This document shows positions 23,033 to 32,092 of a DNA stretch of 39,618 nt, piece by piece. The position numbers were made by a program, and so were the translations under genes. Source of the stretch: JACKJA01 sp050297015 (GTDB lineage Bacteria; Pseudomonadota; Alphaproteobacteria; Micavibrionales; Micavibrionaceae); assembly GCA_050297015.1 (NCBI GenBank), contig JBNKRZ010000025.1:1-39618 (forward strand), given 5' to 3'. The notes under the pieces were generated by a model. The model ran no database searches. It was not told the DNA's origin and worked only from the letters and a program-made list of their open reading frames with translations. How positions within the stretch are numbered: position 1 is the first letter of the stretch; each line of letters begins with the position of its first letter.

Positions 23033-24505
23033 ATGCCTGCTATTTCTAAAATGTTTCTTGTTGTTTTGTCTTTTGTGATTTTGTTTTCCGGCCCGGCGGT
23101 GGCGCGTCCGGTGGCGCCGGGGGCAAATGGTCCGGCAACTTTTGCTGATTTAGCTGAAAGCCGCTTGCCGGCTGTTGTGAATATTTCCTCGACTCAGAAA
23201 ATTGAGCAGGCTGCCGATATGCCTGATATGCCGCAGTTCCCGCCCGGTTCGCCTTTTGAGGATTTCTTTGAAGAATTTATGGGGCGTCAGGGAGAAGGTT
23301 TCCCGGTGATGCCCGCAACGTCTTTGGGCTCCGGTTTTATTATTGATGCGGATAAGGGCTATATCGTGACGAACGCTCATGTCATTAAGGATGCCGAAGA
23401 GGTGCGTGTGACCTTTTCCGATGATACAACGCAAGAGGCCGAGGTGATTGGCCGTGATGAGAAAATGGATCTGGCCGTTCTGAAGGTGGATATGGATAAA
23501 AATCGGGTCGCGGTGCCGTTTGGCGATAGTGACGTTTTACGTGTCGGTGATTGGGTGATGGCCATCGGTAACCCGTTCGGGTTGGGCGGTACGGTAACGG
23601 CGGGGATTGTCTCTGCCCGTCAGCGCGATATTCATGCCGGACCTTATGATGACTTTATCCAGACTGATGCGTCGATTAATAGCGGCAATTCCGGTGGACC
23701 GATGTTTAACCTCTCTGGTGAGGTGATCGGGATTAATACGGCGATTTTCTCACCGTCAGGCGGTAGTGTCGGCATTGGCTTTGCCATTCCTTCGGCGCTG
23801 GCTAAACCGGTAATTAACCAGCTTATTGAATTTGGTCATACACGCCGCGGATGGCTGGGGGTTCGCATTCAATCCGTGACGGAGGAAATATCCGAAAATC
23901 TGGGGTTGGAAGAGGTGCGCGGCGCCTTGGTGGCGAGCGTGACACCGGACAGTCCGGCCATTGATGCGGGGCTGGAGCCGGGCGATGTGATCTTGAGCTT
24001 TGATGGCAAGCCGGTTGACGAAATGCGTCATTTGCCGCGGATCGTTGCCGAGACACCGATCAACAAAAAAGTCGGTTTGACATACTGGCGTGACGGAAAA
24101 AAACGCAAAACATCTGTCGTGGTGGGTGAGCTTGAAAAGGCTGAGAAAGATGGTCTTTTGGCATCGGTAACAGATAAGAAGGTTGATGAAAGCGACGAAG
24201 TGACCCGCGAAGATTTGGGCCTGACGTTTGGTGCGATGACGACGGATTTGCGTTCAACCTATGATCTTGATGAAGACACAAATGGCGTTGTTGTGACGGC
24301 TGTGGCGTCGATGTCCAACGCGGCGGAAAAGGGCGTCCTGCCCGGCGATGTGATTGTCGAGGTAAATCAGAAGGTCGTAAATGAGCCGAAAGAGGTTGCT
24401 AAATTGATAGATGAAGCACAGAAATCCGGGCGCTCTTCTGTCTTGTTTTTAATGGACCGGGGCGGCGATATGCGTTTTGTCGCTTTGAAATTCAAGAAAA
24501 AATAA
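23033..24505 (+). CDS. degQ: Periplasmic serine protease of the DegP/DegQ (HtrA) family
   Basis: This periplasmic protease/chaperone degrades misfolded envelope proteins. From ATG 23033, with AAGGA five bases upstream, there is a signal peptide to about ARPVAPG. The catalytic triad is His116 (TNAHVI), Asp146 (DLAVLKVD) and Ser220 (SGNSGGPMF). Two PDZ domains follow, near 275-375 (RGWLGVRIQSV) and 395-485 (DLGLTFGAM...GVLPGDVIVEVN). The long LA-loop holds a stretch rich in Met and Pro. About 490 residues is normal. Co-location with hflKC is a common proteobacterial arrangement for membrane quality control. DegP and DegQ cannot be told apart safely. Confidence 0.93.
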   Translation: MPAISKMFLVVLSFVILFSGPAVARPVAPGANGPATFADLAESRLPAVVNISSTQKIEQAADMPDMPQFPPGSPFEDFFEEFMGRQGEGFPVMPATSLGSGFIIDADKGYIVTNAHVIKDAEEVRVTFSDDTTQEAEVIGRDEKMDLAVLKVDMDKNRVAVPFGDSDVLRVGDWVMAIGNPFGLGGTVTAGIVSARQRDIHAGPYDDFIQTDASINSGNSGGPMFNLSGEVIGINTAIFSPSGGSVGIGFAIPSALAKPVINQLIEFGHTRRGWLGVRIQSVTEEISENLGLEEVRGALVASVTPDSPAIDAGLEPGDVILSFDGKPVDEMRHLPRIVAETPINKKVGLTYWRDGKKRKTSVVVGELEKAEKDGLLASVTDKKVDESDEVTREDLGLTFGAMTTDLRSTYDLDEDTNGVVVTAVASMSNAAEKGVLPGDVIVEVNQKVVNEPKEVAKLIDEAQKSGRSSVLFLMDRGGDMRFVALKFKKK

Positions 24506-25417
24506 GTGGCCGGGGCAAGACAAACTATCTATGTGATCGGCGGTCCGACGGCCAGCGGAAAATCCGCGTTGGCTCTTGATCTGGCTGCGGACAAAAATGG
24601 CGTGATCGTTAATGCCGACTCTTTGCAGATCTATGATGCTCTGCCGACTTTGACGGCGCACCCGTCGGCGGCGGAGCAAGCCTCCATTCCTCATGAGCTA
24701 TATGGTGCATTGCATCCGGGGGAAGTGTGCAGCGCCGGGAATTGGCGTGAGCTGGTCTTACCGTTGATTGAACGGCTGTTGGCCGAAGAAAAGACGCCGA
24801 TTGTTGTCGGTGGATCGGGGCTTTACTTGAAGGCCCTGATGGAGGGGTTCTCACCCATTCCTGATATTCCCGATGAAGTCCGTCAGGCAACCGTTGCCAA
24901 ACAGCAAGAACTGGGCAATCCGGCGTTTCATGCGGCACTGAAAGAGCGTGATTCCGTGATGGCGGCACGGTTTCATCCGTTCCATACCGCGCGCTTGATC
25001 CGGGCGTGGGAGGTTCTGGAGGCCACGGGGAAGAGTTTGGCCGAATGGCAGAAAATACCGCTGGAAGGCGCGCCGGAGCATTGGCAATTCGATGTGACAC
25101 TGGTGATGCCGGAGCGCGAAGTTTTGCGGGAACGGTGTGATCGGCGGTTTGATTTGATGCTGGAGGCCGGGGCACTGGACGAGGTTAAAGCGCTGGCGGC
25201 CATGATTGAGGGGGGCGCGGTGCCGGATAATGTGCCGATCACCAAGGCGCTGGGCTTTCGTCAGTTACAGGCTCATTTGGCCGGAGATTTGTCGCTGGAG
25301 GAAGCCGCCGCGCAGTCCAAAGCCAAAACCCGGCAGTTCGCCAAACAGCAAGTCACATGGTTCCGTCATCAGATAAAAAAAGAAAAAAAGGTTGCTGCGC
25401 TCAAAATCATCGGTTAA
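24506..25417 (+). CDS. miaA: tRNA dimethylallyltransferase
   Basis: MiaA adds dimethylallyl to N6 of A37 in tRNAs reading codons that begin with U. The P-loop is GGPTASGKS near 11-19, followed by NADSLQIYDALPTLTAHPS (substrate-binding region), VVGGSGLYLKAL and, towards the C-terminus, AAAQSKAKTRQFAKQQVTWF (split as AAAQSKAKTRQFAK and QQVTWF). 303 residues is normal. The GTG start follows the degQ stop directly. The ilv leader peptide starts only about 10 bp after the stop, so the ilv promoter probably lies within miaA or transcription reads through. Confidence 0.95.
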   Translation: MAGARQTIYVIGGPTASGKSALALDLAADKNGVIVNADSLQIYDALPTLTAHPSAAEQASIPHELYGALHPGEVCSAGNWRELVLPLIERLLAEEKTPIVVGGSGLYLKALMEGFSPIPDIPDEVRQATVAKQQELGNPAFHAALKERDSVMAARFHPFHTARLIRAWEVLEATGKSLAEWQKIPLEGAPEHWQFDVTLVMPEREVLRERCDRRFDLMLEAGALDEVKALAAMIEGGAVPDNVPITKALGFRQLQAHLAGDLSLEEAAAQSKAKTRQFAKQQVTWFRHQIKKEKKVAALKIIG

Positions 25418-25427
25418 GGGTAGTTGT

Positions 25428-25535
25428 ATGCAACGTATTTCGAACACAGTGATGACTCTTTTCAACCAAGCCACCGTGGTGGTGCTCGTGGTGGGAGTGC
25501 TTGTCCTTGTGGGACAAGGGACGTTGCTTGGCTAA
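25428..25535 (+). CDS. ilvL: Val/Leu-rich leader peptide of the ilv operon
   Basis: A 35-residue ORF begins at ATG with AAGGG seven bases upstream and contains 9 Val, 6 Leu and 1 Ile. Its core VVVLVVGVLVLV has eleven branched-chain residues out of twelve. It is followed by a terminator and then by ilvI. This is the layout of a transcription-attenuation leader: scarce charged Val- or Leu-tRNA stalls the ribosome and prevents termination. CGTTGCT at 25522-25528 can pair with AGCAACG at 25559-25565, overlapping the left arm of the terminator, and so provides an antiterminator. CTTGTCC/GGACAAG within the ORF is a further hairpin. Confidence 0.85.
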   Translation: MQRISNTVMTLFNQATVVVLVVGVLVLVGQGTLLG

Positions 25536-25561
25536 GTTTTAAAAAGTTAGTGAATTTGAGC

Positions 25562-25594
25562 AACGCCCCTGATAAAAAGACGGGGCGTTTTTTT
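25562..25594 (+). terminator. ilv attenuator terminator
   Basis: AACGCCCC pairs with GGGGCGTT (8 bp) around a 12-base loop and is followed by seven T. It stands between the leader peptide and ilvI, with part of its left arm shared with the alternative antiterminator pairing. Confidence 0.88.
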
Positions 25595-25633
25595 ATGGCG
25601 TGAAAAGGTTAGACGTAAGAAAGGACCAAGGCA

Positions 25634-27439
25634 ATGATCGGCAAAACGGCGATGGCTATTAAAGAAAAAGCGACGGGAAAGAAAGCTGAACCTGTGAAAA
25701 AATCCATGACGGGTGCGGAGATCGTTGTGCAGGCATTGCTCGATCAGGGTGTGGATACGATCTTTGGTTATCCCGGCGGTGCGGTCTTGCCGATCTATGA
25801 TGAGCTGTTTAAAAGCCAGAAAATTAAGCACGTTCTGGTTCGCCATGAACAGGCTGCGCTTCATGCTGCGGAAGGTTATGCCCGTTCGACCGGGAAGGTC
25901 GGGTGTGCGCTGGTGACCTCCGGTCCGGGGGCGACGAACGCTGTGACGGGGTTGACCGATGCGATGCTGGACTCCGTACCGCTGGTTTGTATCTGCGGAC
26001 AGGTTCCGACCTTCCTGATCGGCTGTGATGCTTTTCAAGAGGCCGATACAACGGGCATTACCCGCGCTTGTACTAAGCATAACTATCTGGTTAAAAGCTC
26101 AAACAAGCTGGCGGATACGATCCATGAGGCTTTTCATGTGGCGCGCTCCGGCCGTCCGGGGCCGGTTGTGATTGATTTGCCTAAGGATGTCCAGTTTGCC
26201 GAAGGGATATACAAATCTCCAGAAGACAAGCGTTACCGGGCTTATCAGCCGAAAATCGAGCCGGAACACACACGGATTAAAGCGGCTGTCGAAATGATGG
26301 CGCGGGCCAAACGTCCGGTGTTCTACATTGGCGGCGGCGTTATCAATGCCGGGCCAGAAGCCAGCGAAGCTCTGACAAAATTTGTGCGTGAGACGGGTTT
26401 TCCGGTTACGTCGACTTTGATGGGGCTAGGCGCTTACCCGATGAGCGACAAGCAGTTCCTCGGTATGCTGGGGATGCACGGGACTTATGAATCCAACATG
26501 ACGATGCATGATTGCGATCTGATGATCTGCATCGGCGCGCGTTTTGACGACCGTGTGACGGGCCGCGTGGATGCGTTCTCTCCAGACTCCAAGAAAATCC
26601 ACATTGATATTGATGCCAGCTCGATCAACAAGATTATTCCCGTTCATGTGCCGATTGTCGCCGATGCGGGAAGCGCGATTAACGCGATGGCGGCGGCTTG
26701 GAAAGAGCACGGTTTTAAATCTGATGAGAAGGCGCTGTCCAAATGGTGGAAACAGATTGACGAATGGCGCGGGGTTAATTGTCTACGCTATAAACAGGTG
26801 GGTGATATTATCAAACCGCAATATGTGCTGGAGCGTCTGCAGGCTCATTTGGATAAAGACAAGCGCGAGTCGTTTATCACGACGGAAGTCGGCCAGCACC
26901 AGATGTGGGCGGCGCAATTCCTGAAATTTGATAAACCGAACCACTGGATGACTTCCGGCGGGCTGGGAACGATGGGGTACGGTTTCCCGGCGGCGCTGGG
27001 CGTGCAGATGGCGCACCCGGATGGCTTGGTGATTGATATCGCCGGGGATGGTTCGATCCAGATGAATATTCAGGAAATCGGCACAGCAATCCAATATAAC
27101 TTGCCGGTTAAGGTTATGGTTTTGAACAATAGCTATCTGGGGATGGTGCGCCAGTGGCAGGAATTACTGCATGGAGAGCGCTACTCCGAAAGCTATTCAG
27201 ATAGCCTGCCGGACTTTGTGAAGTTGCTGGAGGCGTACGGCGGCGTGGGGCTGCGTGCTACGAAGGCCAGTGAACTGGACGACGTGATTGCCGAGATGCT
27301 CAAAACCGATCGGGTGACGTTCGTCGACATCGCCGTTGAACAGATGGAAAATTGCTTTCCGATGATCCCGTCAGGCAAGGCGCATAATGAGATGATTTTG
27401 TCCGCCGATGCGGAAGCATTTGATAAGAAATTGGTTTAG
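25634..27439 (+). CDS. ilvI: Acetolactate synthase, large catalytic subunit
   Basis: This is the ThDP-dependent first common enzyme of valine, leucine and isoleucine synthesis, condensing pyruvate with pyruvate or 2-oxobutyrate. Visible are FGYPGGAVLPIYDEL near 40-54, VRHEQAALHAAEGYARSTGK with the cofactor-activating Glu, TSGPGATNAVTGLTDAMLDS, the FAD-binding middle domain and the ThDP motif GDGSIQMNIQE to NNSYLGMVRQWQ near 475-505. The 601 residues include a Lys-rich N-terminal extension of about 25. It works with IlvN downstream. Control by the Val/Leu leader attenuator is likely. Confidence 0.95.
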   Translation: MIGKTAMAIKEKATGKKAEPVKKSMTGAEIVVQALLDQGVDTIFGYPGGAVLPIYDELFKSQKIKHVLVRHEQAALHAAEGYARSTGKVGCALVTSGPGATNAVTGLTDAMLDSVPLVCICGQVPTFLIGCDAFQEADTTGITRACTKHNYLVKSSNKLADTIHEAFHVARSGRPGPVVIDLPKDVQFAEGIYKSPEDKRYRAYQPKIEPEHTRIKAAVEMMARAKRPVFYIGGGVINAGPEASEALTKFVRETGFPVTSTLMGLGAYPMSDKQFLGMLGMHGTYESNMTMHDCDLMICIGARFDDRVTGRVDAFSPDSKKIHIDIDASSINKIIPVHVPIVADAGSAINAMAAAWKEHGFKSDEKALSKWWKQIDEWRGVNCLRYKQVGDIIKPQYVLERLQAHLDKDKRESFITTEVGQHQMWAAQFLKFDKPNHWMTSGGLGTMGYGFPAALGVQMAHPDGLVIDIAGDGSIQMNIQEIGTAIQYNLPVKVMVLNNSYLGMVRQWQELLHGERYSESYSDSLPDFVKLLEAYGGVGLRATKASELDDVIAEMLKTDRVTFVDIAVEQMENCFPMIPSGKAHNEMILSADAEAFDKKLV

Positions 27440-27450
27440 GAAAACGTTAT

Positions 27451-27479
27451 TTGCGTAATTTGTGGGATTTCCCTATAGT
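27451..27479 (+). promoter_or_regulatory. Candidate internal promoter after ilvI
   Basis: TTGCGT and TATAGT with a 17-base spacer lie in the gap before the unknown gene, giving a possible start that is independent of the ilv attenuator. Confidence 0.45.
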
Positions 27480-27523
27480 ATATTTCCATAATCAATGTAC
27501 TGTAGATGAAAAAGGATATTTTA

Positions 27524-28468
27524 ATGACTGTTCGCAGCGCTTATCAATTGGCCACTCTTTCTGAGGAACAGGCCGCGCCTTATAAAGATCGCGTTTTTCT
27601 CGTGGGACGGCTTGATATGGAATCTTGGAAAAACGGTGGAAATTGTATTGTTCGGTTGTCTGATGAACAGGGATCTCTGGCTGTTATGCGGGAAGAAGAC
27701 CGGGCTACATTTTTTGGCGACGATCTTTCAATTCCTACCGTTCGTGAGATCAGAAATCTTTCTGACAATACGCCCGATGAAAATGGTGAAGTGCGTTGTT
27801 TGGTGTCGGGGGGCGGCTTTGCCTGGGTAAGGGATCAAAAACAACAAGAGGCACGCTTGATTGTTTTGGAACGGAACGGCGGCGCTGCTGTCGGTCAGCT
27901 AACGGATGCAAACGGTTTGGCAGACGGTTCACCGCTTCGCACATTGCGTGATGAAGTGAACGAGGAATATTTTATAGGTATTCCTGATTCGGAAAATCAA
28001 ACCATTCACCGTGTGTCTTTTGGGGCTGATAAGACGTGGTGTGAGGCACTCCAGACCGCACAGGACGATAATGTCCGTATCGGGCTTGAAGAGGCCTCTC
28101 CGCATTTGAAAAATTTTCAGGTCGTGGCCGGGGATCCGCGCTATGCGGCAGCTTTGCAGGACGAGCCGGCGCTGTCACAGAAAGTTGTTATTCGTGGCGG
28201 GGCCGGTGATGAAATTTTGGAAGAATTCGAAGGCTTTGTTACTTGGGAAGAGCGATACAATACGCTCTGTCTACGGCGCGCGTATGAAATCACGGTTCCG
28301 GATTTGGATGAACTTGTTTTTCTCGATCCGGAGCGTTTGCTCAGTGACGATGGGGAGCCGCGCCGGGTTTTTGCCAAGACGGGAGAGGAAATGGCTGCCG
28401 ATTCCAAAGTTTTGGAATCGACGGAAGCTTACTTGAAAGCGCGTAATCCGGGACTTTACATGAAATAA
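27524..28468 (+). CDS. Uncharacterised cytoplasmic protein within the ilv cluster
   Basis: I do not recognise this 314-residue acidic protein. There is no signal peptide or membrane span. It includes SPLRTLRDEVNEEYFIGIP near 140, which resembles the REVxEE core of a Nudix box but lacks the upstream glutamate pattern, so hydrolase activity is doubtful. The C-terminal part has FEGFVTWEERYNTLCLRRAY and a domain ending LKARNPGLYMK. ATG 27524 is preferred because AAGGA lies seven bases before it; ATG 27506 is an alternative. It separates ilvI from ilvN, which are normally adjacent. A Nudix-like fold is only a guess. Confidence 0.55.
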   Translation: MTVRSAYQLATLSEEQAAPYKDRVFLVGRLDMESWKNGGNCIVRLSDEQGSLAVMREEDRATFFGDDLSIPTVREIRNLSDNTPDENGEVRCLVSGGGFAWVRDQKQQEARLIVLERNGGAAVGQLTDANGLADGSPLRTLRDEVNEEYFIGIPDSENQTIHRVSFGADKTWCEALQTAQDDNVRIGLEEASPHLKNFQVVAGDPRYAAALQDEPALSQKVVIRGGAGDEILEEFEGFVTWEERYNTLCLRRAYEITVPDLDELVFLDPERLLSDDGEPRRVFAKTGEEMAADSKVLESTEAYLKARNPGLYMK

Positions 28469-28549
28469 AAACTCTCATGACAGTGCGTCTTATAGCACTG
28501 GACAAAGGTCGGATGACGTTTTAAAAACCTAGGGATCAGGAGAAAAACA

Positions 28550-29107
28550 ATGGCAATACAAACCGTTTCACATAGTGTTTATGGCGATCGTGAGATCGAA
28601 GATCCGATTGAAACACACACCTTGTCCGTGATCGTTGACAACGAACCGGGAGTCTTGGCGCGGGTGATAGGCTTGTTTTCAGGGCGCGGGTATAATATCG
28701 ACAGTTTGACGGTGGCGGAGACGGACTCTTCGGCGCATTTATCGCGCATTACCATTGTTTGTTCTGGTACGGCGCAAATCATCGACCAGATTAAAAACCA
28801 GCTGGGCCGCTTGGTGCCGGTGCGTGAGGTGGCTGATCTGACGCTTGAGGGGCCGCATGTCGAGCGTGAATTGGCGCTGGTAAAGGTTGTCGGGCAAGGC
28901 GATAAGCGCGTGGAGGCTATTCGTACGGCGGATATATTCCGGGCGCGTGTTGTGGATTCTACGGTGGAGAGCTTTGTGTTTGAAATCACCGGAACCAGCG
29001 AGAAAATTAATGCTTTTGTTGAATTGATGGAGCCGTTGGGCCTTGTGGAAATCAGCCGGACGGGCGCCGCCGCTATTAAACGCGGGCAGGGTGCGATTGG
29101 TTCTTGA
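28550..29107 (+). CDS. ilvN: Acetolactate synthase, small regulatory subunit
   Basis: The small subunit activates IlvI and confers valine feedback inhibition. The N-terminal ACT domain is plain: THTLSVIVDNEPGVLARVIG and LFSGRGYNIDSLTVAETD near 23-65, followed by the C-terminal ACT-like domain with LALVKV, VVDSTVESFVFEITG and LMEPLGLVEISRTGAAAIKR. 185 residues matches the longer IlvH/IlvN type. AGGAG precedes the ATG. Its stop overlaps the region before the following lipoprotein gene. Confidence 0.95.
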   Translation: MAIQTVSHSVYGDREIEDPIETHTLSVIVDNEPGVLARVIGLFSGRGYNIDSLTVAETDSSAHLSRITIVCSGTAQIIDQIKNQLGRLVPVREVADLTLEGPHVERELALVKVVGQGDKRVEAIRTADIFRARVVDSTVESFVFEITGTSEKINAFVELMEPLGLVEISRTGAAAIKRGQGAIGS

Positions 29108-29130
29108 TGAGTAAAGGAAGGGGAATTCCT

Positions 29131-29559
29131 ATGTTTTTACGCCTATCACCTATAGTTCTGTGCTGCGCCGCTTTGTTGGCGTTGAGTGGCTGTGTCGATC
29201 GCGCGCAAGCCGATAAGAAACTGGCCTCGGCTTGTGAGGCGGGTGTTAAAGCGCTTTTGCCGCGGGATGAAAAAATAGACCGTATCGCGGATAGCACATT
29301 TAAGGATTCACCAACCGGTCCCAATCACCGCCATGTGACAATCGCGGCGATCATGGATAGTGACTGGTTGGAGGATGAAGTGGCATATGAGTGCGTGTTC
29401 GAGGAAAGTTTTGGCTTCTTGAATATGCATTATACCGCTTCCATTTATCAGGTTCACTTGCAAGACCGTGTTGTCGGTAAGGCAGGGAATAAAATTTTGG
29501 GCGATGCGGATGATTTTTTAAAGCTCACCGATGCGATCCGCGAAGCTCTGTATGATTAA
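29131..29559 (+). CDS. Small lipoprotein, uncharacterised
   Basis: From ATG 29131, with AAGGAAGGGG upstream, the protein starts MFLRLSPIVLCCAALLALSGC, whose LSGC is a lipobox. The mature part of about 120 residues includes ACEAGVKALLPRDEKIDRI, then VTIAAIMDSDWLEDEVAYEC and GFLNMHYTASIYQV. No known domain is apparent. It lies between ilvN and ilvC and should be co-transcribed with them, but nothing links it to amino-acid synthesis. Confidence 0.75.
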   Translation: MFLRLSPIVLCCAALLALSGCVDRAQADKKLASACEAGVKALLPRDEKIDRIADSTFKDSPTGPNHRHVTIAAIMDSDWLEDEVAYECVFEESFGFLNMHYTASIYQVHLQDRVVGKAGNKILGDADDFLKLTDAIREALYD

Positions 29560-29597
29560 GTTTAACTAAAAAGAAGAGAACGGAAGGAAGAAAAACT

Positions 29598-30671
29598 ATG
29601 TCTCAATCCAACGTGGCGCGTATGCCCAAAAACCCGGAGAATAAAACATCCATGAAAGTTTACTATGATAGTGATGCCAACCAAGCTTTGATTAAAGACA
29701 AAAAAGTTGTCGTGATCGGCTATGGCTCCCAAGGCCACGCCCATGCGCAGAACATGCGTGACAGCGGTGTGAAGGACGTGCGGATTGCTCTGCGCCCTGG
29801 TTCCAAAACGGCCGCTAAAGCGCAAGATGCGGGCTTTGAAGTCATGGCGCCGGCGGATGCGGCTGCATGGGCCGATGTGGTTATGGTTCTGGTGCCGGAT
29901 GAATTGCAAGCCGACCTGTACCGCGATCACTTGCACGACAATATGAAATCCGGCGCGGCGCTGGCTTTTGCGCACGGTTTTAACATTCACTTCCGCTGCA
30001 TTGAACCGCGCGAAGATATCGACGTATTCATGATCGCTCCGAAAGGCCCCGGCCACACGGTGCGCGGTGAATACCAAAATGGCGGCGGCGTGCCGTGCTT
30101 GATTGCTGTGGAGCAAGATGCTTCCGGTAACGCTTTTGACGTGGCGCTGTCTTATGCCTCCGCGATTGGCGGCGGACGTTCCGGCGTGATCGAAACCACG
30201 TTCCGTGAAGAATGCGAAACGGATTTGTTCGGGGAACAAGCTGTTCTGTGCGGTGGGATTTCTCACCTGATTCAGGCTGGGTTTGAAACGCTGGTTGAGG
30301 CCGGTTATGCGCCGGAAATGGCTTACTTTGAATGTTTGCACGAAACCAAGCTGATTGTTGATCTGCTGTATCAGGGCGGTCTGGCGAATATGCGCTATTC
30401 TATCTCTAACACGGCAGAATACGGCGACTATGTATCCGGCCCGCGTGTGATTACGGATGAGACCAAAGCGGAAATGAAACGCATTTTGGAAGACATCCAA
30501 AGTGGCAAATTCGCGCGTAACTTCATTCTGGAGAATAAATCCGGGGCGATTAACTTCAAGATGATGCGCCGCCGCGAGGCCGAGCACCAAATCGAAGAAG
30601 TCGGTGAAAACCTGCGCTCCATGATGCCGTGGATCGGGCACAACCAGTTGGTTGATAAAACAAAGAACTAG
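29598..30671 (+). CDS. ilvC: Ketol-acid reductoisomerase (class I)
   Basis: IlvC rearranges and reduces acetolactate or acetohydroxybutyrate with NADPH and Mg2+. The nucleotide-binding motif is VVVIGYGSQGHAHAQNMRDS, with ALRPGSK as the phosphate-recognition loop. Metal and substrate sites are seen in MIAPKGPGHTVR, TTFREECETDLFGEQAVL and YFECLHETKLIVDLLYQGG. The canonical N-terminus MKVYYDSDA begins at residue 19; the 18 preceding residues form an extension. I kept the upstream ATG because GGAAGGA stands before it, whereas ATG 29652 has no ribosome-binding site. Confidence 0.95.
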   Translation: MSQSNVARMPKNPENKTSMKVYYDSDANQALIKDKKVVVIGYGSQGHAHAQNMRDSGVKDVRIALRPGSKTAAKAQDAGFEVMAPADAAAWADVVMVLVPDELQADLYRDHLHDNMKSGAALAFAHGFNIHFRCIEPREDIDVFMIAPKGPGHTVRGEYQNGGGVPCLIAVEQDASGNAFDVALSYASAIGGGRSGVIETTFREECETDLFGEQAVLCGGISHLIQAGFETLVEAGYAPEMAYFECLHETKLIVDLLYQGGLANMRYSISNTAEYGDYVSGPRVITDETKAEMKRILEDIQSGKFARNFILENKSGAINFKMMRRREAEHQIEEVGENLRSMMPWIGHNQLVDKTKN

Positions 30672-30673
30672 AT

Positions 30674-31552
30674 GTGAATTCCGGTAAAGGACAACATTAT
30701 CCTGTGAAAGCCGCAGCTTTCGCGTTGGCTGCGGCTTTTATGTATATGGTTATGAACATGACCGTGAAACAGGTCAGCGCTGTGCATGATCCTGTTGAAG
30801 CGGCGTTTTACCGTAACGGGATCGCGTTTGTGTGTGTTCTTTTGTTTCTGGCTGTCACACGGCAATGGGCGCAGGTCAGGACAGCTAATCTGCGTGGGCA
30901 AATTATTCGCGCTTTGATTGGGAATGTGGGGCTTCTTACGGCTTTTTCTGCTTTTTCTCTTCTTCCGATTGCCGATGCGACGGCGATTATTTTTACAGCC
31001 CCTCTGTTCGTTGTGTTGCTTTCTATGCCGCTTCTAAAGGAAAAGGTTGGACCGTATCGCCTGTTGGGAACGGTTTTCGGTTTTTGCGGTTTGCTTTTTA
31101 TCCTCCAGCCGGGCGCTGGGGGATGGAGCTGGGGTATTGCCGCGGCTCTGGCTGCGGGGGTGTCAAACGCTCTTGTTGTGATTGCGCTTCGTCAGCTTGG
31201 GAAAAAAGATGAGGCGATTACAACGGTGTTTTACTTTATGTTGATCGGAACGCTTTTAACTGGTACGGCAATGCCCTTTTTCTATACGCCGCCGACATCT
31301 GAAACGCTGGGTTTTTTGTTTCTGATTGGCGCTGCAGGCTTTGTCATGCAGATGTGTTCGACGCAGAGCTATCGACTCGGTGAAGCCAGCATGGTCGTGC
31401 CGTTTATTTATACGCGTTTTATTTGGGCCGTACTCTTCGGCGTTTTGGTTTTCGGGGATTGGCCCGATTCAATGATTTGGGCCGGTGCCATGATTATCAT
31501 CGCCAGCAATCTGTTTATCTTGTGGCGTGAGCATAGAGTAAAGAACGTTTAG
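30674..31552 (+). CDS. EamA/DMT-family permease
   Basis: This 292-residue inner-membrane protein has about ten hydrophobic helices in two EamA repeats. The first repeat shows AAFMYMVMNMTVKQVS and PIADATAIIFTAPLFVVLLS; the second ends VPFIYTRFIWAVLFGVLVFGDWP and the short basic tail WREHRVKNV. Such proteins export or import metabolites; the substrate is unknown. The GTG start follows the ilvC stop by two bases, so it is probably co-transcribed and might export a branched-chain product, which is inference only. It converges with the next gene with a three-base gap. Confidence 0.88.
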   Translation: MNSGKGQHYPVKAAAFALAAAFMYMVMNMTVKQVSAVHDPVEAAFYRNGIAFVCVLLFLAVTRQWAQVRTANLRGQIIRALIGNVGLLTAFSAFSLLPIADATAIIFTAPLFVVLLSMPLLKEKVGPYRLLGTVFGFCGLLFILQPGAGGWSWGIAAALAAGVSNALVVIALRQLGKKDEAITTVFYFMLIGTLLTGTAMPFFYTPPTSETLGFLFLIGAAGFVMQMCSTQSYRLGEASMVVPFIYTRFIWAVLFGVLVFGDWPDSMIWAGAMIIIASNLFILWREHRVKNV

Positions 31553-31555
31553 TGC

Positions 31556-32032
31556 TTACTGGAGCTGCAAACCGTATTTGGTATAGATGCCAACGGGGCT
31601 TTCCGTCTTGCCGTCATCAAGGAAAAACATCCCGTTTTCTTTCGATCCCGTAATGCCATAGGCGGCATCCACCATAGCAACAGCCCGGCGTTTGTCTTGC
31701 CCGCCGAGGCGATAGAAGGTCTTCCCGACTTTCAGGACAGGCACGCCGTCACGTTCGTCTTGCCCGGTAAAAATGCCGGCGGCGAACAAATCATTGACGA
31801 CATTCATGGGGTCTCCGCCGCGCTGGCTTGCCCAGTCGGCCGGTTTCCAGTTTTCGGCATCCCATTGGCGGTTGTGGATAGGCTTTGCTTTTTCCAGATA
31901 AGGCTGGTCGAAATCGACGTTCCTCCAGTGTCCGGTCCCCCAATAAATGCCCAAAATTTTGGATTCAGCGTGCGCTAAGCCGGAAAATAGAAGTGCCGTG
32001 CAGAAAACGGCAGACAATAAAGAATTTCTCAT
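31556..32032 (-). CDS. Secreted small protein, uncharacterised
   Basis: A typical signal peptide (MRNSLLSAVFCTALLFSGLAHA) precedes a mature part of about 136 residues with aromatic and Gly-rich stretches (IYWGTGHWRNVDFDQPY, WDAENWKPADWASQ). The C-terminal part reads VGKTFYRLGGQDKRRAVAMV and GMFFLDDGKTESPVGIYTKY. I do not recognise a family. It should be periplasmic or secreted. It is convergent with the permease gene. Confidence 0.75.
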   Translation of the reverse strand: MRNSLLSAVFCTALLFSGLAHAESKILGIYWGTGHWRNVDFDQPYLEKAKPIHNRQWDAENWKPADWASQRGGDPMNVVNDLFAAGIFTGQDERDGVPVLKVGKTFYRLGGQDKRRAVAMVDAAYGITGSKENGMFFLDDGKTESPVGIYTKYGLQLQ

Positions 32033-32092
32033 GATGTTTAACCCGCGTTGGTTTTTTATACGCTGTTAATAAAATCATGTTACCATTAAAAG

